Below are positions 40,926 through 48,315 of a stretch of 64,000 bases of DNA, piece after piece (the stretch's first letter is position 1; each line of letters starts with the position of its first letter). The stretch lies in assembly GCA_005473895.2 (NCBI GenBank), contig SRJI02000021.1:106-64105 (forward strand). The letters are read 5' to 3'. The notes beneath the pieces were generated by a model that was not told the origin of the DNA, ran no database searches, and saw nothing but the letters and a program-made list of their open reading frames with translations. The position numbers and the translations under genes are program-made. Source of the DNA: Carideicomes alvinocaridis (GTDB lineage Bacteria > Pseudomonadota > Alphaproteobacteria > Rhodobacterales > Rhodobacteraceae).

Positions 40926-41342
40926 TCATTCCGCCGCGTGCAGCAGGCTGCCGACGCGGTGCCGCGAGGCCTGGAACTCGATCGCCCCGCGCGTGAACTG
41001 GCCGTAATCGCAGGTGATCTCCTCGCCCGGGCGGATGTCGCGGGTGGCGATGCCGCGCGACGGGTCCGACAGGTCGATCGCGGGCGTGTCGGAGTGGTTC
41101 ATGAACCGGCCTTCGTCGCAATCCAGCACCACCCGCTCCGGATCCGCGGGATGCTCGTAGGTGTAACGCTCCATGAATTCGCGCAGGTGGGCCGGCGCAT
41201 GCTCGATATCCTCGACGAAGAAACTCACGTCGAAGCGGGTGTCATATAGCCAGACAAGCTGGCCCTTGCGAATGGGGTCGTGGCAGAACACGCCGAGCCC
41301 CTCGATGTCCGAGGGGCCGAGATAAGAGCGCACCATCATCAT
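40926..41342 (-). CDS. SET domain-containing protein
   Basis: About 138 residues, essentially a bare SET domain. It has the N-terminal G-x-G element (IEGLGVFCHDPIRKG), the AdoMet/pseudoknot motif RFMNHSDTPA and the catalytic segment GEEITCDYGQF. SET proteins methylate lysine in proteins, and the bacterial substrates are mostly unknown. There are no zinc-binding post-SET cysteines. The ATG at 41342 has AAAGG at good spacing; the ATG at 41351 sits directly on that site. It stands alone between convergent and same-strand neighbours. Confidence 0.88.
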   Translation of the reverse strand: MMMVRSYLGPSDIEGLGVFCHDPIRKGQLVWLYDTRFDVSFFVEDIEHAPAHLREFMERYTYEHPADPERVVLDCDEGRFMNHSDTPAIDLSDPSRGIATRDIRPGEEITCDYGQFTRGAIEFQASRHRVGSLLHAAE

Positions 41343-41526
41343 GCGCGTCATCCTTTCGGAAGGCCGGCCGCCCGTTTCCGGTGGAACACGAATCGGGAGG
41401 GCCCGAGCGCCGGGCGGAGAGCGCGCGCCATGCTAGGCGCCTTTTCGTGGCGCCGGGCAACGTCTTTTCTCCAACGTAACACAAGATGTGAACGGCGCCC
41501 GCGCGCCCGGCCTCCGGCAGGCGGAT

Positions 41527-42213
41527 TCAGGCTCGCCGGTCGGGCAGGGTCGCGTAGAAATCGCGCAGGCTCTGGCCGCGTTCGGGGCGGAACGGGCCGG
41601 CCTCGGCGACCTCTCGCATCCGGTCGAGGCGGAACATGCGGAAGTCGCGCCGCAGCTGGCACCAGGCCACCAGCGTCCAGACCTTGCCCCAGAACCACAG
41701 CCCCAGCGGTCGCACCTCGCGCCGCGTCTCGGCCCCGCTTTCGTCGCGATAGAGCAGCGACAGCCTGACCTGCCCGTTGGCCGCGCGCTCCAGCCGGTCG
41801 ATCAGCGCCCGCACCTCGGGCGACAGGCCGGGCATCTGGTAGGCATGGATCTGCACCGCCTCGGCCCGCTGACGGGCCGCCTCGGGCAGGACCGCGCCGA
41901 TCTTGACCAGCGCCTCCTCGGCCGCCGCCGCCATCGCCACCCCGCCCCAGGCGCGGATCAGCCGGGCGCCCGCGACAAGCGCCACGATCTCGTCCCCGGT
42001 GAACATGAGCGGCGGGATATCGTGCCCTTCGCGCATGACGTAGCCGACCCCGGCCTCGCCGTCGATCGGCACGCCCGAGGCCATGAGGTCGGCGATGTCG
42101 CGGTAGACCGTGCGACGCGAGACCTCCAGCCGTTCGGCCAGCGCCTGCGCCGTGACCAGCCGCCCGCCCCGGAGGAACTGCACGATCCGGAACAGGCGGT
42201 CGGCGCGGCGCAT
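41527..42213 (-). CDS. HTH-WYL transcriptional regulator (YafY-like)
   Basis: 228 residues. The N-terminal HTH_11-type domain (ADRLFRIVQFL ... LEVSRRTVYRDIADLMASG) is followed by a linker and a WYL-type domain (LLYRDESGAETRREVRPLGLWFW ... WCQLRRDFRMFRLDRM). WYL domains bind nucleic acid or nucleotide-like ligands and often regulate damage responses. The ATG shares a base with the VOC-gene stop (TGATG), so the two are translationally coupled. It probably regulates its own operon through the inverted repeats at 42633-42675. Confidence 0.9.
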   Translation of the reverse strand: MRRADRLFRIVQFLRGGRLVTAQALAERLEVSRRTVYRDIADLMASGVPIDGEAGVGYVMREGHDIPPLMFTGDEIVALVAGARLIRAWGGVAMAAAAEEALVKIGAVLPEAARQRAEAVQIHAYQMPGLSPEVRALIDRLERAANGQVRLSLLYRDESGAETRREVRPLGLWFWGKVWTLVAWCQLRRDFRMFRLDRMREVAEAGPFRPERGQSLRDFYATLPDRRA

Positions 42214-42584
42214 CAGGCGCTCGGGGCCTCGAACAGGCCGATGGAATTGCCGTCGGGATCCTCGGCATAGACGAAGCGGCCGGCGGGGATCTCGATCGGC
42301 GGGCTCACCACCTTGCCGCCGGCCTGCTTGCACCGGTCGAGCGCCGCCGACAGGGCGTCGGGCACCGCGAGGTGGATGGTGTTGCCGGTGCCGGCGGCCG
42401 CGGGCCGGCCGGGATAGAGATGACCATGCGCGGCGGGCGAGCCGTCGCCGAACATCGCCATCGGGTTGGGCCCGGAGCTGTCGATCTTCAGGTCCCAGCC
42501 GAAGACGGTGTTGTAGAAGGTGACGGCGGCGTCGAGGTCGGTGACCGGGATCTCGGTCCAGACGACGGTGGGTCGGGATGCCAT
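42213..42584 (-). CDS. VOC family (glyoxalase/bleomycin-resistance-type) protein
   Basis: A 123-residue vicinal-oxygen-chelate protein with two beta-alpha-beta-beta-beta modules: VVWTEIPVTDLDAAVTFYNTVFGW and, after the linker, IHLAVPDALSAALDRCKQAG, ending in YAEDPDGNSIGLFE. The enzyme activity or binding role is unknown. AAAGGAG precedes the ATG. It is the first gene of a two-gene unit with the WYL regulator, a pairing seen in many proteobacteria and suggestive of handling a toxic small molecule. Confidence 0.9.
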   Translation of the reverse strand: MASRPTVVWTEIPVTDLDAAVTFYNTVFGWDLKIDSSGPNPMAMFGDGSPAAHGHLYPGRPAAAGTGNTIHLAVPDALSAALDRCKQAGGKVVSPPIEIPAGRFVYAEDPDGNSIGLFEAPSA

Positions 42585-42632
42585 GGCAGTGCTCCTTTCA
42601 GGGGTTGCGATGACACCTTTGTCGCACGGGCC

Positions 42633-42675
42633 TGCTGACAGCATAATGTCAGCATCCTTCAGCGGGAAGGATGCT
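42633..42675. promoter_or_regulatory. Two overlapping inverted repeats upstream of the VOC-WYL operon
   Basis: IR1: TGCTGACA (42633-42640) with TGTCAGCA (42647-42654), perfect, spacer 6. IR2: AGCATCCTTC (42651-42660) with GAAGGATGCT (42666-42675), perfect, spacer 5. They share four bases and lie 50-90 bases before the VOC start. They are likely the operator of the WYL regulator; IR2 might alternatively be a weak terminator for xth, but no U tract follows it. Confidence 0.55.
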
Positions 42676-42722
42676 GCGCCAGTGACCGCCGGCACCCGCT
42701 CCCGCCGGGCCGGACTGCCGGG

Positions 42723-43511
42723 CTAGAGATCGAAGGTGGCGAAGACCGGGGCGTGGTCCGACGGCTTTTCCCAGCCGCGGGCGGCGCGCAGGATGCGGCT
42801 GGAATGGCCCGCATTGGCGATGTCCGGCGTGGCCCAGATGTGGTCCAGCCGCCGGCCCTTGTCCGCCGCGTCCCAGTCCGGGCTGCGATAGGACCACCAG
42901 GAATAGAGCAGCCCCTCGGGGATGTCCTTGCGGGTGATGTCGACCCAGCCGCCGGCCTCCTGCGCCTGGGCCAGGTGCTCCACCTCCACGGGGGTGTGGC
43001 TGACGACCTTCAGCAGCTGCTTGTGCGACCACACGTCGTCCTCGCGCGGGGCGATGTTCAGGTCGCCCACCAGGATAGACTTTTCCGGCTTCTCGGCGCG
43101 GAACCAGTCGCGCATCTCGGTCAGGTAGTCGAGCTTCTGGCCGAACTTGACGTTGATCTCGCGGTCCGGCTTGTCGCCGCCCGCCGGGACGTAGAAGTTG
43201 TGGATCGTCACCCCGTTCTCGAGCTTGCCGGCCACGTGGCGGGCATGGCCGAGCGCGGCGAAGTCCTTGTCGCCCCCATCCTCGATCGGCAGCTTCGACA
43301 GGATGGCGACGCCGTTATAGCCCTTCTGCCCGCGCGCGATCACGTGGTGGTAGCCCAGCCCCCGGAACGCCTCCAGCGGGATCTTCTCCACCGGGCTCTT
43401 GCATTCCTGCAGGCACAGCACGTCCGGCGCCTCGCCCTGCAGCAGGTGGCAGACCAGCGACTCGCGCAGGCGGACGGAGTTGATGTTCCAGGTTGCGAGG
43501 GTGAAGGACAT
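42723..43511 (-). CDS. xth: Exodeoxyribonuclease III
   Basis: A 262-residue apurinic/apyrimidinic endonuclease and 3'-5' exonuclease of the EEP superfamily. The motifs are TWNINSVR, LQECK (metal-binding Glu), YNGVAIL, VGDLNIAP (catalytic Asp/Asn), RRLDHIW and the terminal SDHAPV (catalytic His). It acts in base-excision repair. The C-terminal part WVDITRKDIPEGLLYSWW is normal for bacterial XthA. It is monocistronic and upstream of the VOC-WYL pair on the same strand. Confidence 0.96.
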   Translation of the reverse strand: MSFTLATWNINSVRLRESLVCHLLQGEAPDVLCLQECKSPVEKIPLEAFRGLGYHHVIARGQKGYNGVAILSKLPIEDGGDKDFAALGHARHVAGKLENGVTIHNFYVPAGGDKPDREINVKFGQKLDYLTEMRDWFRAEKPEKSILVGDLNIAPREDDVWSHKQLLKVVSHTPVEVEHLAQAQEAGGWVDITRKDIPEGLLYSWWSYRSPDWDAADKGRRLDHIWATPDIANAGHSSRILRAARGWEKPSDHAPVFATFDL

Positions 43512-43608
43512 GGGCAGGCTCCGGCTGGATCGGTCGCCGACTGCCTAGCACGGCCCGGCCGCGGATGCCCAGAGGCGCCCCGGACCGCCTTGGCCCCCCG
43601 GAGGCGAC

Positions 43609-43680
43609 AAAAAGGAACCCGGGACAAGCCCGGGTCCAGTCCAACAGGGAGGTGCATGTGGTTCGCCGCACATGCCACGG
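43609..43680 (-). ncRNA. Small-RNA-like unit 1 (distal) downstream of cenR
   Basis: Read on the minus strand: a hairpin GCATGTG/CACATGC (43669-43675 with 43654-43660, loop 8); the single-stranded stretch ACCTCCCTGTTGGACTG (43637-43653), identical in unit 2; and a Rho-independent terminator (stem with one bulge, 43614-43637; T5 at 43609-43613). About 70 bases in all. The CACCTCC matches the anti-Shine-Dalgarno end of 16S rRNA, so it could pair with ribosome binding sites. The 5' end is not known. Confidence is for an RNA unit, not for a named family. Confidence 0.6.
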
Positions 43681-43792
43681 CGCGTCACTCGGGACGCGAG
43701 AAGATCATGCCATCCCTGCTGACCTACGGTAAGCCCGGAATTCCATACCGGCCACGCCTGATGCGCGACGGCAACACAACCCTGGGTTATCC

Positions 43793-43865
43793 AAAAAAAG
43801 ACCCGGCACAATGGCCGGGTCAGTCCAACAGGGAGGTGCATATGATAACCCGCATATGCGACGGG
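43793..43865 (-). ncRNA. Small-RNA-like unit 2 (proximal) downstream of cenR
   Basis: The same plan as unit 1, 184 bases closer to cenR: a perfect hairpin GCATATG/CATATGC (43853-43859 with 43838-43844, loop 8); the same ACCTCCCTGTTGGACT stretch (43822-43837); then a perfect 8-bp terminator stem (43814-43821 with 43800-43807) and T7 (43793-43799). The hairpin arms differ from unit 1 at one position on each side (GCATGTG versus GCATATG) with pairing preserved, which indicates selection for structure. It begins only about 12 bases after the cenR stop, so it may be released from the cenR 3' end. Confidence 0.65.
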
Positions 43866-43876
43866 ATCTCTGTCGG

Positions 43877-44563
43877 TCAGGCCACCAGCCGGTAGCCCCC
43901 GGATTCGGTTACCAGCAGCCGCGCGTTGGAGGGATCGGGCTCGATCTTCTGGCGCAGCCGGTAGATATGCGTCTCCAGCGTGTGGGTCGTCACGCCGGCA
44001 TTGTAGCCCCAGACCTCGTGCAGCAGGACGTCCCGCGCCACCACGCCGTCGGTCGCGCGGTAGAGGAACTTGAGGATGTTGGTCTCCTTCTCCGTCAGGC
44101 GGATCTTGCGATCGTCCTCGGTCACCAGCAGCTTCATCGCCGGCTTGAAGGTATAGGGCCCAAGCTGGAACACCGCGTCCTCGGATTGCTCGTGCTGGCG
44201 CAGCTGGGCGCGGATGCGGGCCAGCAGGACGGGGAACTTGAACGGCTTGGTGATGTAATCGTTGGCGCCGGCGTCGAGGCCCAGGATTGTATCCGCATCG
44301 CTGTCATGACCGGTCAGCATGATCAGCGGCGCCTTGACCCCCTGCTTGCGCATCAGGCGGCACAGCTCGCGGCCGTCGGTGTCGGGCAGCCCCACGTCGA
44401 GGATGATCAGGTCGAAATGGGATTCCTTCACCTTCTGCATCGCGGAGGCGCCGGATTCGGCTTCGTAGACCTCGAAATCCTCGGTCATGACCAATTGCTC
44501 GCTCAGCGCCTCGCGCAGATCGTCGTCGTCATCGACCAGCAGGATGTTCTTGAGTTGGGGCAT
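43877..44563 (-). CDS. cenR: Response regulator CenR (OmpR family)
   Basis: 228 residues. The receiver domain (1-120) has the acidic pocket DDDDD at 11-15, phospho-Asp56 in ILDVGLP, Thr in LTGHDSD and Lys in TKPFKF. The OmpR-type winged helix (about 135-228) holds LTEKETNILKFLYRA and THTLETHIYRLRQKIE. The N-terminus and the ANDYITKPFKFPVLLARIRAQLRQHEQSEDAVF region match alphaproteobacterial CenR, an essential cell-envelope regulator. No histidine kinase is adjacent. The ATG at 44563 replaces a longer unsupported frame. Two small-RNA-like units follow it on the same strand. Confidence 0.88.
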   Translation of the reverse strand: MPQLKNILLVDDDDDLREALSEQLVMTEDFEVYEAESGASAMQKVKESHFDLIILDVGLPDTDGRELCRLMRKQGVKAPLIMLTGHDSDADTILGLDAGANDYITKPFKFPVLLARIRAQLRQHEQSEDAVFQLGPYTFKPAMKLLVTEDDRKIRLTEKETNILKFLYRATDGVVARDVLLHEVWGYNAGVTTHTLETHIYRLRQKIEPDPSNARLLVTESGGYRLVA

Positions 44564-44724
44564 GAACCTGTCTCTCCGTCTTTGAGTGGAACAGATGTGA
44601 GCCGAGCGTGGTTCCGGCAAGTTTTGTGGCAGCGGACTCACGCCGTCGTGTAAACTGGCCGGGTCATGTTTCAAAATGTGTCCGGCGGGGCTATCTAGTG
44701 GCCCGGCCCCGAAGGTTTGTTCCG

Positions 44725-45816
44725 ATGACGCTCAGCCCCGACACCCCCGAACTGATGGCCCGCGCCCGCGCCGACCTGCGCATGGGCGTGCCCATCCTGC
44801 TCGAAGAGGCGGGGCGCAGTGCCGTCGTCGCCGCGGCCGAAACCCTGACCCCGGCCCGGCTGGCGGATCTGCGCGCCCTCGGGGGCGAGCCGGTGCTGGC
44901 GGTGACGGCCCGCCGCGCCGAGACGCTCAAGGCGCGGCCCTATGACGGCGATCTCGCGCGGATCTTGCTGCCCGAGGACGCGGGGGCGGAGTGGATCGCC
45001 GCCATCGCCGACCCCGCCGACGATCTGCGCAGCCCGATGAAGGGCCCGCTCTCCTCGGGCCGGCAGGGCCCGGCCGGGTTGCACCGCGCGGCGATCCAGC
45101 TTTGCAAGGAAGCGCAGATCCTGCCCGCCGCTCTGGTGCTGGAGCTGGCCGAGGGGCCGGCGCTGGCCGCCGCCAACGGGCTCACCCGGCTCGACGTGAT
45201 CGCCGCCGCCCCGCATTTCGAGGCGATGAGCCCGCTGCGCGAGGTGGTCCATGCCCGCCTGCCCATGGAGGTGAGCGAGGCCGGCCGCCTGCACATCTTC
45301 CGCCCCGAGGACGGCGGGGTGGAGCATTACGCGGTGGAGATCGGCCGCCCCGACCGGGCGCAGCCGGTGCTGTCGCGGCTGCATTCCGCCTGTTTCACCG
45401 GCGACCTGCTGCATTCGCTGAAATGCGATTGCGGCCCGCAGCTGCGCTCCGCGCTGGCCCAGATGGGCGAGGCGGGGGCCGGCGTGCTGCTCTATCTCAA
45501 CCAGGAGGGGCGCGGCATCGGCCTGTCCAACAAGATGCGCGCCTATTCGCTGCAGGACCAGGGCTTCGACACGGTGGAGGCCAACCACCGGCTGGGATTC
45601 GAGGATGACGAGCGCGATTTTCGCATCGGCGCCGAGATCCTGCGCGGCCTGGGCTTCGGCGCGGTGCGGCTGATGACCAACAACCCCGCCAAGGTCGCCA
45701 TGATGCAGAGCTGCGGCATCCACGTGGCGGAGCGCGTGCCGCTCCGGGTCGGCGAGACCGCGCATAACCGCGCCTACCTCGCCACCAAGGCCGCGAAATC
45801 CGGGCACCTGTTCTGA
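44725..45816 (+). CDS. ribA: GTP cyclohydrolase II with N-terminal extension
   Basis: 363 residues. The C-terminal ~200 form GTP cyclohydrolase II, the first step of riboflavin synthesis: zinc cysteines in LHSLKCDCGPQL preceded by the Cys in SACFTGD, the loop NQEGRGIGLSNK with the catalytic Arg, and TNNPAKV. The N-terminal ~165 residues are not part of the minimal enzyme; they resemble a degenerate RibB-like or lineage-specific domain found in Rhodobacterales, and I see no DHBP synthase active-site motif. It is divergent from cenR, with ATG at 44725. Confidence 0.92.
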   Translation: MTLSPDTPELMARARADLRMGVPILLEEAGRSAVVAAAETLTPARLADLRALGGEPVLAVTARRAETLKARPYDGDLARILLPEDAGAEWIAAIADPADDLRSPMKGPLSSGRQGPAGLHRAAIQLCKEAQILPAALVLELAEGPALAAANGLTRLDVIAAAPHFEAMSPLREVVHARLPMEVSEAGRLHIFRPEDGGVEHYAVEIGRPDRAQPVLSRLHSACFTGDLLHSLKCDCGPQLRSALAQMGEAGAGVLLYLNQEGRGIGLSNKMRAYSLQDQGFDTVEANHRLGFEDDERDFRIGAEILRGLGFGAVRLMTNNPAKVAMMQSCGIHVAERVPLRVGETAHNRAYLATKAAKSGHLF

Positions 45817-45837
45817 ACGATGCGCGGCGCCCTGCCC

Positions 45838-45905
45838 TTCTCCGGTCCCGAAATATGGCGGGGTGAGGCGCGCAGCGCCGAGGGGCAGAGCCCCTTGCCG
45901 CCCTC
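45838..45905 (+). repeat. Dispersed 3'-end repeat, copy D (right half)
   Basis: Starts 22 bases after the ribA stop, in ribA orientation. It shares aaatat, ggggtgagg and the GC hairpin AGGGG-CAGAG-CCCCT (45881-45895) with copies B and C but lacks their gcttcttctgaccat block. It fills the space before the L,D-transpeptidase gene and explains the open but low-quality frame there. Confidence 0.6.
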
Positions 45906-45930
45906 CACGCCCGCACCCGGCCCCGACGAC

Positions 45931-46410
45931 ATGGTGCTGACGCCGACGCAGCTGCTGTTCCGCGGCCGGCGCTTTCCCCGCGCCCTCGGGAAGGGCGGGC
46001 TGACCGCCGACAAGCGCGAGGGCGACGGCGCCACGCCGCGCGGCGTGCTGCGCCTGACCGGATGTCTCTACCGGCCGGACCGGATCGCCCGTCCGAACCT
46101 CTGGGCACGGCCCATCGGGCCCGGCGACCTCTGGTCGGACGACCCGGACCGGCCCGATTACAACCATCACGTCCACGCGCCCTATTCCGGCAGCCACGAA
46201 AGGCTGCGCCGGGCCGATCCGCTTTACGATCTGGTTTTCCTGACGGATTGGAACTGGCCGGATTCGGTGCCGGGCCGGGGCTCGGCCATCTTCCTGCACC
46301 AGTGGCGGCGGCCGCGCTTTCCCACGGAGGGCTGCATCGCCTTCCGGCGCGAGCACCTGCAATGGATTACCGCCCGGGCGGTGCCGGGCGGCAGGATTTT
46401 CATTCCCTAG
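45931..46410 (+). CDS. L,D-transpeptidase (YkuD) family protein
   Basis: About 159 residues. The YkuD catalytic core is present: the substrate-entry region KREGDGATPRGVLRL, a His in AIFLHQWRRP, and the nucleophile motif PTEGCIAFRR with catalytic Cys. The family forms 3-3 cross-links in peptidoglycan or anchors proteins to it. No signal peptide is evident from the ATG at 45931, and the frame can extend to 45820 only through the dispersed repeat, so the true start and export are uncertain. It lies just downstream of ribA. Confidence 0.82.
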   Translation: MVLTPTQLLFRGRRFPRALGKGGLTADKREGDGATPRGVLRLTGCLYRPDRIARPNLWARPIGPGDLWSDDPDRPDYNHHVHAPYSGSHERLRRADPLYDLVFLTDWNWPDSVPGRGSAIFLHQWRRPRFPTEGCIAFRREHLQWITARAVPGGRIFIP

Positions 46411-46473
46411 CGCCGAAGACGCGCTCTTTTGGACTGTTGCCGCGACAAGAGCCGAAGAACGCGCCGCGCCGGG

Positions 46474-47418
46474 TCAGCCGCGGTCGAGCGTGCCGCGGAT
46501 CGGCGTGATCGCCCGGGGCGTGCCGCGATGGGCCAGGAATTCGGGCCGCGGTTTCGAGGCCGCGAAGGGCGCCGTGGTCCGGTTGCTGAGCGCGTTGAAC
46601 ACGAAGAACGCGTTGGAGCGCGGCCAGGGCGTCACGTTGCCGTTCGAGGCGTGCAGCGTGTTGCAGTCGAAGAAGATCAGCGTCCCCGTCGGGCCGGTGG
46701 CCGCGTCGAGACCCAGCTCTTCCACCATCTGCTCCAGCACCTCCTGCGACGGCACGCCGATTTCCTGCTTCTTCAGGCTGGACTTGTGGTTGTCCTCCGG
46801 CGTCTCGCCCTGGCAGGCGACAAAACGGTTCTGCGAGCCGGGGATCAGCATCAAGGGCCCGTTCAGACGGTTGTTGTCCGTCAGCAGCAGCGAGGCCGAC
46901 ACGGCGCGCATCCGGGGCATGCCGTCCTCGGCGTGCCACGTCTCGAAGTCGGAGTGCCAGTAGAACTCCTTGCCGGTGAAGCCCGGTTTGTAGTTCAGGC
47001 GCGACTGGTGCAGGTAGACGTCGTCGCCCAGCAGGAACTTCGCCACGCCGGCCAGGCGGGAATCGCGGGCCAGGCGGTCGAAGGTCGGGCTGTGCTCGTC
47101 CAGCCGGAACACGGTGCGCACGGCATCCGAGTTGGGCTCGGTGATCAGGTCCTCGCTGCGGATGCCGCCGGTGTCGGAGCGCAGCTCCAGCGAGGTGTTG
47201 ATCAGCAGGTCGATCTCGTCCTCGCTGAACTGGTTCTCGCGGACCAGGTAGCCCTTGTCGCGGTAGTGGACCGCCTCATCGCGGCTGACCGGAGCCTCCT
47301 GGCTCCAATCGGACCACAGAACGGGATCTTTCCGATCGGTGATGCGCTCGCCATTCGGCAAGCGGGTTCTGTAGTCATCCACGGCTTCGAATTCCCTCGC
47401 GGGACTCGAGACGTTCAT
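46474..47418 (-). CDS. ectD: Ectoine hydroxylase
   Basis: A 314-residue non-heme iron, 2-oxoglutarate dioxygenase. The EctD signature is nearly perfect: FYWHSDFETWHAEDGMPRMR (152-171), with iron ligands H155 and D157. The third ligand His256 is in DCNTLHASNGN and the 2-oxoglutarate Arg266 in PWPRSNAF. SSLKKQE is a further family landmark. It converts ectoine to 5-hydroxyectoine for osmotic and heat protection. The synthesis genes ectABC and ask are not adjacent, so this is a stand-alone copy within the window. Confidence 0.93.
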   Translation of the reverse strand: MNVSSPAREFEAVDDYRTRLPNGERITDRKDPVLWSDWSQEAPVSRDEAVHYRDKGYLVRENQFSEDEIDLLINTSLELRSDTGGIRSEDLITEPNSDAVRTVFRLDEHSPTFDRLARDSRLAGVAKFLLGDDVYLHQSRLNYKPGFTGKEFYWHSDFETWHAEDGMPRMRAVSASLLLTDNNRLNGPLMLIPGSQNRFVACQGETPEDNHKSSLKKQEIGVPSQEVLEQMVEELGLDAATGPTGTLIFFDCNTLHASNGNVTPWPRSNAFFVFNALSNRTTAPFAASKPRPEFLAHRGTPRAITPIRGTLDRG

Positions 47419-47549
47419 GACGCCCTCCTTTCGGTTTTGGTCTTTTCCGTCGGCACGGCTCTGGCGTGCATCGCCCCCTCAACTTGGGGCCGGCACGAAT
47501 GTTCCAAAGTGAATCACTCGGGTCAAGACACCGCGGGGGACCGGAGGGG

Positions 47550-48203
47550 TCAGACGGTTTCGCGCTCTCCGAAGATGGCCGAGCCGACCCTGACATGGGT
47601 GGCGCCCTGGGCGATGGCGCGCTCGAAATCGCCGCTCATCCCCATGGACAGGCCGTCGAGCCCGTTGCGCGCGGCGATCTTGGCCAGCAGGGCGAAATGC
47701 AGGCTCGGCTCCTCGTCGACGGGCGGGATGCACATGAGCCCGCGCACCGGCAAGTCGAGGCCGCGGCATTCTTCGACGAAGGCGTCGGCCTCGGCGGGCA
47801 GGATGCCAGCCTTCTGCTCTTCCTCGCCGGTATTCACCTGGATGAAGAGGTCGGGACAGGCGCCCGTCTCCTGCGCCAGCCGGGCCAGCGTGCGGGCCAG
47901 CTTGGGACGGTCGAGGGAATGGATCGCCTGGGCCAGTTCCATCGCCTGGCGGGCCTTGTTGGTCTGCAGCGGCCCGATCAGGTGCAGCTCGATCCCGTCA
48001 TAGCGCTCGCGGAAGCGGGGCCACTTGCCCGCCGCCTCCTGCACGCGGTTCTCGCCGAAGATGCGGTGGCCCTGCTCCAGCACCGCCTCCACCCGCTCGT
48101 CGGGCTGCACCTTGCTCACCGCGATCAGCTTGACGCTGCCCGGGGCGCGCCCGGCCGCGGTTTCCGCCCTGGCGATACGGTTCTGGATTTCGGCAAGTGA
48201 CAT
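47550..48203 (-). CDS. YggS family PLP-binding protein (PLP homeostasis)
   Basis: A 217-residue single-domain alanine-racemase-fold protein. The PLP lysine is in LIAVSKVQP near residue 30. GENRVQEA, HLIGPLQTNKAR and the C-terminal GMSGDFERAIAQGATHVRVGSAIFG are the YggS/PROSC signature. It has no enzymatic activity known in the family and controls free PLP and amino-acid pools. It lies upstream of ectD on the same strand, about 130 bases apart, and after the porin terminator. Confidence 0.95.
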   Translation of the reverse strand: MSLAEIQNRIARAETAAGRAPGSVKLIAVSKVQPDERVEAVLEQGHRIFGENRVQEAAGKWPRFRERYDGIELHLIGPLQTNKARQAMELAQAIHSLDRPKLARTLARLAQETGACPDLFIQVNTGEEEQKAGILPAEADAFVEECRGLDLPVRGLMCIPPVDEEPSLHFALLAKIAARNGLDGLSMGMSGDFERAIAQGATHVRVGSAIFGERETV

Positions 48204-48256
48204 GGACGACCCCCGCTTCGCTGCTGATCGAGGGGATCTCTAAGCAGGGCAGCGGC

Positions 48257-48289
48257 AAAAGAAAAGGGCAGGCCCGAGGACCTGCCCTT
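48257..48289 (-). terminator. Porin gene terminator
   Basis: An 8-9-bp perfect stem (48265-48272 with 48281-48288) and an 8-base loop, followed on the minus strand by TTTTCTTTT. It lies 27 bases after the porin stop. Confidence 0.9.
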
Positions 48290-48315
48290 CACGCATGTGG
48301 AATGCGTTCGGCTGA

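Noticed and set aside
43653-43895. Plus-strand short frames starting ATG just after GGGAGGT in both repeat units near cenR
   Set aside because: Both have a fine-looking ribosome binding site, but the encoded peptides share no sequence. The shared structure and T tracts make sense only on the minus strand, so RNA units are preferred.
45820-45930. N-terminal extension of the L,D-transpeptidase-like protein
   Set aside because: It is encoded by the dispersed repeat copy D, shows no signal peptide, and is unlikely to be translated.
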